From positions 514,805-578,804 of the forward strand of contig NZ_JAHZPA010000001.1 of NCBI RefSeq assembly GCF_019929225.1: a DNA stretch of 64,000 nucleotides, in the 5' to 3' direction. This document shows, piece after piece, positions 58,171 through 64,000 of this stretch. The first letter of the stretch is position 1, and each line of letters begins with the position of its first letter. The position numbers and the translations under genes are program-made. This DNA comes from Streptococcus sanguinis. Lineage in GTDB: Bacteria > Bacillota > Bacilli > Lactobacillales > Streptococcaceae. The notes under the pieces are model-generated. The model searched no databases and was not told the origin of the DNA. It was given only the letters and a program-made list of their open reading frames with translations.

Positions 58171-58734
58171 TTACAAGTTTTCAGAAAATCTTGCCATCTT
58201 GCTCTTACCAGGTTTGTAGTCGATGCTGTGCTGTTTTAGGAAGTTCAAGAAATTTTCTTTTCCTTTTTCGAAATCTTCAACTTCAACTTCGAGTTCGAAG
58301 TCTGTTTTGCCCAAGTAGTGACTCTCATCCAGAGCAAGCAGACCGATTTCGTCTTCTTTTTCATAGCGGATAGTCTCTAGAGAGCCTAGAATCTTCAAGT
58401 CTTGGATGGGAATTTCTTTCTGAAGCAGCGTTTCTAAAATCTCTCCCGTAGGAAATTTATTGTTCTGCAAAATATTTTCAGTTTCTTCTGGTGTTAAGTT
58501 CTGATTGAGTTCCAAGGATCCGACTTCTTGAGGAATCTTGAGAGTCAGCTCAGCTTCGCGATGGTTAAAAGTCCGTACTCGAAAAGCCATGTGAGCGTGT
58601 CGGATACTCTGCTGATCTGAATCGATGTAGTAGTTGGTCTGGCTAATAGGCGATATATCAGCAAATAACTGGAGCAGACGGTCGTGCTCTTCTTTAGTTA
58701 GCATGGTTTTGAATTCAATTTCTAAGTGATTCAT
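58171..58734 (-). CDS. CYTH-domain phosphohydrolase
   Basis: A 187-residue CYTH (triphosphate tunnel) protein. HLEIEFK is the ExExK signature of the metal and triphosphate site; FRVRTF, ELTLKIP and ELEVEV supply further tunnel residues. Such enzymes hydrolyse tripolyphosphate or thiamine triphosphate, or synthesise cAMP; which one is unknown. The Met at 58734 fits AAAAGGA better than the one 6 nt upstream. It is divergent from relQ. Confidence 0.9.
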   Translation of the reverse strand: MNHLEIEFKTMLTKEEHDRLLQLFADISPISQTNYYIDSDQQSIRHAHMAFRVRTFNHREAELTLKIPQEVGSLELNQNLTPEETENILQNNKFPTGEILETLLQKEIPIQDLKILGSLETIRYEKEDEIGLLALDESHYLGKTDFELEVEVEDFEKGKENFLNFLKQHSIDYKPGKSKMARFSENL

Positions 58735-58769
58735 TTTCATATCCTTTTCTTTTTTTTGAAAGCGATTTA

Positions 58770-58778
58770 TGTTATAAT
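58770..58778 (+). promoter_or_regulatory. Extended -10 promoter of the relQ operon
   Basis: TGTTATAAT with TATAAT at 58773-58778; no good -35. Confidence 0.55.
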
Positions 58779-58829
58779 AACAGTTGTGTTTATTTTATAC
58801 AAAAAATAATGATATGACAAGGTAAGTGT

Positions 58830-59501
58830 ATGACAATAGAATGGGAAGAGTTTTTAGACCCCTATATTCAAGCTGTTGGAGAGCTGAAAATTAAGTTGCG
58901 TGGGGTGCGAAAGCAATACCGCAAGCAGCAACGCCATTCTCCGATTGAGTTTGTGACCGGACGCGTCAAGCCGATTGAGAGCATTAAAGAAAAGATGGTT
59001 CTGCGAGGCATTCGAGAGGAAAATATCGAGCAGGAGATGCAGGATATCGCTGGCTTACGGGTCATGGTCCAGTTTGTTGATGATGTGGATGAAGTTTTAG
59101 AAGTCCTGCGAAACCGGACTGATATGCGCATTGTGCAGGAGCGGGATTATATTAAAAACAAAAAAGCCAGTGGCTATCGGAGCTATCATGTGATTATAGA
59201 GTATCCGGTCGATACAATTAATGGTCATAGGCTTATTCTGGCTGAGATTCAGATTCGCACCCTTTCGATGAATTTTTGGGCTACGATTGAGCATTCTTTG
59301 AATTACAAGTATAAAGGAGAATTTCCCGAGGAAATCAAATGCCGCTTGGAAACGACAGCTAATCTTGCCTATCAGCTGGATGAGGAGATGGGAGAAATCC
59401 GTGATGCTATCCAGGAGGCGCAGGCTCTCTTTGATCCTCTTCACCGCAAGTTAAATGACGGTGTGGGAAATAGTGATGATACAGATGAAGAATACAGATA
59501 A
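58830..59501 (+). CDS. relQ: Small alarmone synthetase RelQ
   Basis: A 223-residue GTP pyrophosphokinase without hydrolase or regulatory domains, making (p)ppGpp. The synthetase core shows [26 protein letters not shown] and [25 protein letters not shown]. It starts the relQ-nadK-rluD-pta run, a conserved Firmicute order. Its end overlaps nadK. Confidence 0.95.
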   Translation: MTIEWEEFLDPYIQAVGELKIKLRGVRKQYRKQQRHSPIEFVTGRVKPIESIKEKMVLRGIREENIEQEMQDIAGLRVMVQFVDDVDEVLEVLRNRTDMRIVQERDYIKNKKASGYRSYHVIIEYPVDTINGHRLILAEIQIRTLSMNFWATIEHSLNYKYKGEFPEEIKCRLETTANLAYQLDEEMGEIRDAIQEAQALFDPLHRKLNDGVGNSDDTDEEYR

Positions 59502-60303
59502 AAAAATAGCGATTATCCGCAATCGGAAAAGACAGAGTGAACAAGTTTATCAAGATTTAAAGCAGAAGCTTAAACAGAATGGCTTTATTTTAACTCCTAA
59601 GAATCCCGACATCGTGATTTCAGTAGGCGGTGACGGCATGCTGCTATCAGCTTTTCATATGTATGAAGAACAGCTGGATCGGGTCCGCTTTGTCGGTGTG
59701 CATACAGGGCATCTCGGCTTCTATACGGACTACCGTGATTTTGAACTAGATAAGCTTGTCGAAAATCTTAAACTGGACACTGGTGCTCAGGTTTCTTATC
59801 CAATTTTAAATGTCAAAATCACTTTTGAAAATGGTGATACACGCACTATTCGTGCTTTGAACGAAGCAACAATCAAGCGTTCGGATCGGACTATGGTAGC
59901 TGATGTCATTATCAATCGGGTTCATTTCGAGCGTTTCCGAGGAGATGGGATTTCCGTTTCTACTCCGACAGGCAGTACAGCCTATAACAAATCTCTAGGT
60001 GGAGCGGTATTACATCCGACAATCGAAGCCTTACAGGTGACAGAAATTGCCAGTCTCAACAATCGGGTTTATCGAACGTTGGGCTCGTCGGTCATTGTTC
60101 CCAAAAAGGATAAGATTGAGCTGGTGCCGACCCGCAGTGACTATCACACTATTGCGGTTGATAATCAGACTTTCTCTTTCAAAAATATTGTCCGTATTGA
60201 GTATCAGATTGACAATCATAAGATACATTTTGTGGCTTCACCAAGCCATACCAGCTTTTGGAATCGTGTCAGAGACTCCTTTATTGGAGAGTGCCAGGAA
60301 TGA
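59485..60303 (+). CDS. nadK: NAD kinase
   Basis: A 272-residue enzyme making NADP+ from NAD+. [14 protein letters not shown] is the GGDG motif, [10 protein letters not shown] and [13 protein letters not shown] follow, with [23 protein letters not shown] near the substrate site. The Met at 59485 agrees with related proteins as I recall them; 59476 (GGGAAA at 8 nt) is the alternative. It overlaps relQ by 17 nt and the next gene by ATGA. Confidence 0.94.
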   Translation: MKNTDKKIAIIRNRKRQSEQVYQDLKQKLKQNGFILTPKNPDIVISVGGDGMLLSAFHMYEEQLDRVRFVGVHTGHLGFYTDYRDFELDKLVENLKLDTGAQVSYPILNVKITFENGDTRTIRALNEATIKRSDRTMVADVIINRVHFERFRGDGISVSTPTGSTAYNKSLGGAVLHPTIEALQVTEIASLNNRVYRTLGSSVIVPKKDKIELVPTRSDYHTIAVDNQTFSFKNIVRIEYQIDNHKIHFVASPSHTSFWNRVRDSFIGECQE

Positions 60304-61187
60304 GGTTTGAGTTTATTGCTGATGAGCATGTCAAGGTAAAGACTTTTTTGAAGCGACACGAAATTTCCAAAGGCCTCTTGGCTAAGATAAAATTTTCCGG
60401 CGGAAACATTCTTGTCAACCATCAACCTCAGAACGCTATTTATCTCTTGGATATTGGCGATAAAGTGTCGATTGACATCCCGTCTGAAAAGGGATTTGAG
60501 AGTCTGAAAGCTGTTGATAAGGACTTGTATGTCGTCTACGAGGATGAGCATTTCTTGGTTTTGGATAAGCCGGCAGGGGTGGCTAGCATTCCCAGTGTTA
60601 ATCATTCCAACACTATGGCTAATTTCGTTAAGGCTTACTATATTCGTCAGGGCTATGAAAACCAGCAGGTGCATATCGTGACGCGTCTGGATAAGGATAC
60701 AAGTGGGCTCATGCTCTTTGCCAAGCATGGCTATGCTCATGCCAGATTGGACAAGCAGCTGCAGAAGAAGCTGATAGAAAAGCGCTATTACGCTCTAGTT
60801 CAGGGGACTGGTGACTTAGAAGAGCAAGGTGAGATTATTGCTCCGATTGGACGCAACCCTGAGAGTATCATTACGAGGCGTGTGACAGAGGATGGCAAGT
60901 ACGCCCATACCAGTTATAAGATTATAGAGCAGTTCGGAGATGTCTATCTGGTGGATATCCATCTTCATACCGGGCGGACTCATCAAATCCGCGTTCACTT
61001 TTCACATATTGGCTTTCCGCTTTTGGGTGACGAACTTTATGGAGGGAGTTTGGAACACGGAATAGAGCGTCAGGCTTTACATTGTCATTCTTTGAAATTC
61101 TATAATCCTTTTAGTGGTCAGGAAGTTGAGCGTGCCAGTCCTTTGCCAGAAGATTTTAAACAAGTTATTGAGAAATTAAAAGAATAA
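60300..61187 (+). CDS. RluD-type 23S rRNA/tRNA pseudouridine synthase
   Basis: A 295-residue RluA-family synthase. An S4-like RNA-binding stretch ([19 protein letters not shown]) is followed by the catalytic motif [15 protein letters not shown] with its Asp, and [13 protein letters not shown]. The target uridine cannot be told from sequence. It overlaps nadK by 4 nt and precedes pta by 23 nt. Confidence 0.94.
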   Translation: MRFEFIADEHVKVKTFLKRHEISKGLLAKIKFSGGNILVNHQPQNAIYLLDIGDKVSIDIPSEKGFESLKAVDKDLYVVYEDEHFLVLDKPAGVASIPSVNHSNTMANFVKAYYIRQGYENQQVHIVTRLDKDTSGLMLFAKHGYAHARLDKQLQKKLIEKRYYALVQGTGDLEEQGEIIAPIGRNPESIITRRVTEDGKYAHTSYKIIEQFGDVYLVDIHLHTGRTHQIRVHFSHIGFPLLGDELYGGSLEHGIERQALHCHSLKFYNPFSGQEVERASPLPEDFKQVIEKLKE

Positions 61188-61210
61188 GAGATAAAGGAGT
61201 TTTAAGAAAC

Positions 61211-62188
61211 ATGAAAATTTTTGATTCAATTCGTGAAGCCTTGAAAGATAAGGAAGTAAAAATTGTCTTGCCGGAGGGTGAAGAGCCACGGATTTTGCAA
61301 GCTACTAAACGCTTGGTGAAAGAAACCGATATTACTCCAGTTCTTTTGGGGAATCCTGATAAAATACGTATTTATCTAGAAATTGAGGGAGTAAAAGAAG
61401 GATATCAGGTTATTGATCCTTCAAACTGTTCCTGCTTTGAGGAATTGGTAGAAGCATTCGTTGAGCGTCGTAAAGGGAAAATCACTGCGGATGAAGCACG
61501 TCAGTTGCTCAAAGAAGATGTCAACTACTTTGGGGTTATGTTGGTTTATCTTGGTAAGGTTCAAGGGATGGTGTCTGGCGCGATTCACTCCACAGCAGCG
61601 ACTGTTCGGCCAGCTCTTCAAATCATTAAGACCCTGCCTTGGGTTTCTCGTACTTCAGGAGCCTTCCTCATGGTGCGTGATGATGAACGCTACATTTTCA
61701 GTGACTGTGCCATCAATATCGATCCAGATGCCAATGTTTTGGCGGAGATTGCTGTTAACTCAGCTTTGACAGCACAAATTTTCGGTATTGATCCCAAAGT
61801 TGCCATGCTCAGCTATTCGACCAAGGGCTCTGGTTTCGGTGAAAAGGTTGATAAGGTAGTGGAAGCGACTAAGCTGGCTCAGGAAATGCGTCCAGACTTG
61901 GCTATCGATGGTGAATTGCAGTTTGATGCAGCTTTCGTTCCTGCAACAGCAGAGTTGAAAGCGCCTGGCAGCCCGGTTGCTGGTCAAGCGACTGTCTTTG
62001 TCTTTCCAAGTATCGAGGCTGGGAATATCAGTTACAAAATGGCAGAGCGTTTGGGTGGCTTTTCAGCAGTAGGACCTATCCTGCAGGGACTTAACCACCC
62101 AGTTAATGACCTTTCTCGAGGCTGTAATGCGGATGATGTTTATAAGCTGACTTTGATTACAGCCAGTCAGGCTGTTGGTCATTATTAA
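61211..62188 (+). CDS. pta: Phosphate acetyltransferase
   Basis: A 325-residue enzyme exchanging acetyl-CoA and acetyl-phosphate, the route to acetate and ATP with AckA. It shows IVLPEGEEPRILQAT, MVSGAIHSTAATVRPALQII, SYSTKGSGFGEKVDKV and VFVFPSIEAGNISYKMAERL. AAAGGAG precedes the ATG. It ends the relQ run; mutY has its own promoter. Confidence 0.97.
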   Translation: MKIFDSIREALKDKEVKIVLPEGEEPRILQATKRLVKETDITPVLLGNPDKIRIYLEIEGVKEGYQVIDPSNCSCFEELVEAFVERRKGKITADEARQLLKEDVNYFGVMLVYLGKVQGMVSGAIHSTAATVRPALQIIKTLPWVSRTSGAFLMVRDDERYIFSDCAINIDPDANVLAEIAVNSALTAQIFGIDPKVAMLSYSTKGSGFGEKVDKVVEATKLAQEMRPDLAIDGELQFDAAFVPATAELKAPGSPVAGQATVFVFPSIEAGNISYKMAERLGGFSAVGPILQGLNHPVNDLSRGCNADDVYKLTLITASQAVGHY

Positions 62189-62238
62189 ACGATAAGAAAC
62201 AATTGGAGGGCATAAGCTCTTCAATTTTTCTTGTCTTA

Positions 62239-62247
62239 TGCTATACT
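62239..62247 (+). promoter_or_regulatory. mutY extended -10, predicted leaderless mRNA
   Basis: TGCTATACT (TATACT 62242-62247), 6 nt, then the ATG at 62254; no Shine-Dalgarno. Confidence 0.6.
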
Positions 62248-62253
62248 AGATTT

Positions 62254-63414
62254 ATGTTAGATTTGAAAGAATACGGAATTGAGATGTGGGAGGCAAATAA
62301 AATCGCCTCTTTTCGAGAGAAATTATTAACTTGGTATGATGAAAACAAACGTGACCTGCCTTGGCGCAGAACAAATAATCCTTATCATATCTGGGTTTCT
62401 GAGATTATGCTGCAGCAGACTAGAGTTGATACGGTGATTCCTTACTATGAGCGTTTTCTTGACTGGTTTCCGACAGTAGCTGATTTAGCTCAGGCTCCAG
62501 AGGATAGACTGCTCAAGGCTTGGGAAGGGTTAGGATATTATTCGCGGGTGCGAAATATGCAAAAAGCAGCCCAGCAGATAATGACAGATTTCGCTGGAAA
62601 ATTTCCTGATAGCTATGAAGGAATTGCTAGCCTCAAAGGAATTGGACCTTATACGGCTGGTGCCATTGCAAGTATCGCTTTTGGACTAGCTGAGCCTGCG
62701 GTGGATGGCAATGTTATGCGGGTACTGAGTCGATTGTTTGAAGTTGATTTAGATATTGGCCAACCTAGCAATCGGAAGGTCTTTCAAGCCATGATGGAGA
62801 TTCTGATTGATCGATGCAGACCCGGAGATTTCAATCAAGCACTGATGGATCTGGGGTCAGATATTGAAGCTCCTGTTAATCCTCATCCAGAAGACAGTCC
62901 TGTGAAAGAGTTCAGCGCAGCTTATTTGCACGGAACTATGGATAAATATCCAATCAAAGCCCCTAAAAAGAAGCCAGTTCCGGTCTATCTGCAAGGCTTG
63001 ATTATCGAAAACGAACAGGGACAATTCTTACTTGAAAAGAATGAGGCTGCTGGCTTGTTATCAGGTTTTTGGCATTTTCCCTTGATTGAAGTCGAGGAAT
63101 TTCAAACTGAAAATCAAATGTCCCTCTTTGAGGTGGCTGAAAATCAGCCCAGCCTGGACTTGTCTCCTCAAGAAAGCTTTGAGCAGGATTATGATTTGAT
63201 TGTTGATTGGCAGCAGCAGTCCTTTTCAAAAGTTCAGCATGTTTTCAGTCATCGCAAGTGGCATATCCAGTTAGCTTATGGCCGTGTTAAAGATAGCCAG
63301 CACGCAGCTGATGGAGAAGTCTTGTGGCTTCATCCAGGAGACTTTGGCAATTACCCCTTTGCCAAACCCCAGCAGAAGATGTGGGAGGCTTTTCAGGAAG
63401 CTAGAAATAAATAA
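62254..63414 (+). CDS. mutY: A/G-specific adenine glycosylase
   Basis: A 386-residue repair enzyme removing adenine opposite 8-oxoguanine. The HhH-GPD core has LPWRRTNNPYHIWVSEIMLQQT (catalytic Glu), LKGIGPYTAGAIASIAF and VDGNVMRVLSRL with the catalytic Asp; the C-terminal Nudix-like domain ends in HVFSHRKWHIQL. The Fe-S cluster Cys residues of most MutY proteins are missing, as in other streptococci. The start at 62254 matches the family; a longer frame runs into the promoter. Confidence 0.96.
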   Translation: MLDLKEYGIEMWEANKIASFREKLLTWYDENKRDLPWRRTNNPYHIWVSEIMLQQTRVDTVIPYYERFLDWFPTVADLAQAPEDRLLKAWEGLGYYSRVRNMQKAAQQIMTDFAGKFPDSYEGIASLKGIGPYTAGAIASIAFGLAEPAVDGNVMRVLSRLFEVDLDIGQPSNRKVFQAMMEILIDRCRPGDFNQALMDLGSDIEAPVNPHPEDSPVKEFSAAYLHGTMDKYPIKAPKKKPVPVYLQGLIIENEQGQFLLEKNEAAGLLSGFWHFPLIEVEEFQTENQMSLFEVAENQPSLDLSPQESFEQDYDLIVDWQQQSFSKVQHVFSHRKWHIQLAYGRVKDSQHAADGEVLWLHPGDFGNYPFAKPQQKMWEAFQEARNK

Positions 63415-63446
63415 AAAATCTGAGACTCTTTTTGTCTCAGATTTTT
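63414..63446. terminator. Bidirectional terminator between mutY and the thioredoxin-like gene
   Basis: A 13-bp stem AAAAATCTGAGAC/GTCTCAGATTTTT with A and T runs. Confidence 0.94.
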
Positions 63447-63460
63447 GAATTGAATCAATT

Positions 63461-63808
63461 TTATAAGTTTGCAAAAGCTTTAATCTCATCTGCAGTCATA
63501 GAAGAATCACAACGAACAGATACTTGGCCGTCTTGAACATGAACAAAACCAGGAACTGTCGGAATGCTGTATTCAGAGCGGAAGGCTTGCAGTTTCTCTA
63601 ATTCGCTGGCTTCTTCGCTATTGATAAAGAAAATATGTGCCTTGGTATCAGCGACAACGCCAGCAAGAGTAGCAGCGAATTTTCGACAGTAAGGGCAAGT
63701 TTTGCGACCAACGAAGAAAGTTGCAGTCTCTTTGTCAGCAATTGCTTGACGAGCGCGGTCAACAGTTGCGACTTCCAAGTCTTTAATATTTTGAGCAAAT
63801 TGTTCCAT
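63461..63808 (-). CDS. Thioredoxin-like protein (bacteriocin transport accessory type)
   Basis: A 115-residue thioredoxin-fold protein with KTCPYCRKF as redox motif and IPTVPGFVHV with the cis-Pro. No signal peptide is seen. Relatives are annotated as bacteriocin transport accessory proteins, but no bacteriocin gene is in view, so a general disulfide role is as likely. The minus-strand leader has GAGGATT before the ATG. Confidence 0.85.
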   Translation of the reverse strand: MEQFAQNIKDLEVATVDRARQAIADKETATFFVGRKTCPYCRKFAATLAGVVADTKAHIFFINSEEASELEKLQAFRSEYSIPTVPGFVHVQDGQVSVRCDSSMTADEIKAFANL

Positions 63809-63881
63809 AAATAATCCTCATTTCTTTTGATAAAACTAGTATGCCATAAAAATCAGAAAAATGCTTGATTTGGAAACGAAA

Positions 63882-63912
63882 AACCAGAGAATGTGAAATT
63901 CATCCTCTGGTT
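63882..63912 (-). terminator. Terminator of the partial gene at the right edge
   Basis: Stem AACCAGAG/CTCTGGTT (63882-63889, 63905-63912), then T on the minus strand. Confidence 0.8.
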
Positions 63913-63928
63913 GATTGATAGTGTTGTT

Positions 63929-64000
63929 TTACTTGATAAAGGCATTAATCTCTGCTTCAATAGCAGCAATTTTTGCTTGAGCGTCTTCATTGCTGTCACC
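63929..64000 (-). CDS. C-terminal end of a gene cut by the window
   Basis: The last 23 codons of a minus-strand gene (ending IAAIEAEINAFIK, TAA), followed by a terminator. Too little is present to identify it. Confidence 0.7.
   Translation of the reverse strand, partial: GDSNEDAQAKIAAIEAEINAFIK

Noticed and set aside
58177..58191. A 13/15 CodY-like match at the end of the CYTH gene
   Set aside because: It lies inside the 3' coding end with no promoter nearby, so regulation is unlikely.

Overview
The window is a chromosomal segment of a low-GC, AT-leaning Firmicute, almost certainly a Streptococcus of the sanguinis/mitis group (most like S. sanguinis or S. gordonii). The evidence is the gene content and neighbourhoods: an LPxTG 5'-nucleotidase of the S. 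sanguinis Nt5e type, adjacent gyrA-srtA with divergent ldh, the relQ-nadK-rluD-pta run, two crcB genes before rplS, and pyr genes with PyrR attenuators. Species assignment is inference; no database was searched. Most of the sequence is ordinary streptococcal core genome.

Layout. 1-7.1 kb: a secreted Tyr/Asn-rich CAP-domain protein, L31, a DHH phosphodiesterase, a flavodoxin, an isolated sufB under its own promoter, chorismate mutase, a two-gene fluoride channel, L19 and tRNA-Arg(CCU). 7.1-14.8 kb: a complete type II-A CRISPR-Cas locus of the S. thermophilus CRISPR1 kind: cas9, a tracrRNA with its own promoter, cas1, cas2, a long csn2, a leader and 20 identical 36-nt repeats. 14.8-21.6 kb: mnmE, then nucleoside salvage (rpiA, deoB, punA, deoD), a stand-alone Csm6-like HEPN protein and a Sir2 deacetylase. 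21.7-24.7 kb: a CpsY/MtaR-type LysR regulator and a tandem pair of membrane-anchored paralogues of unknown function. 24.7-33.1 kb: pyrimidine synthesis (pyrK-pyrD and pyrF-pyrE behind two PyrR attenuators, plus pyrC), with a GT-C-like membrane protein, ung and a MutX-type Nudix gene between them. 33.2-44.7 kb: Nt5e, plsY, then parE and parC separated by about 4 kb of accessory genes (unknown protein, DUF6261, class III Fic, GNAT, AadE-like). 44.8-53.7 kb: ilvE, tRNAs, rpsA, ldh/gyrA, srtA, radC. 53.7-64 kb: a class I amidotransferase-like hydrolase, rex, small DUF genes, a cysteine desulfurase, a divergent prs, then CYTH, relQ, nadK, an RluD-type synthase, pta, mutY and a thioredoxin-like protein. 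A final minus-strand gene is cut by the window end.

Connections. Several genes turn over PRPP, ribose phosphates and nucleobases (rpiA, deoB, punA, deoD, prs, pyrKDFEC, nt5e). Sortase A is the likely anchor enzyme for Nt5e. CodY-like boxes sit at ilvE (perfect consensus), sufB (overlapping the -35) and nt5e. Three unrelated genes (the GT-C membrane protein, plsY and mutY) have an extended -10 exactly 6 nt before the start codon and no Shine-Dalgarno, which predicts leaderless mRNAs. The least explained parts are the punA-deoD intergenic region with three related tandem hairpins, the stand-alone HEPN gene, the parE-parC cargo, and the tRNA-proximal flank of the CRISPR locus.
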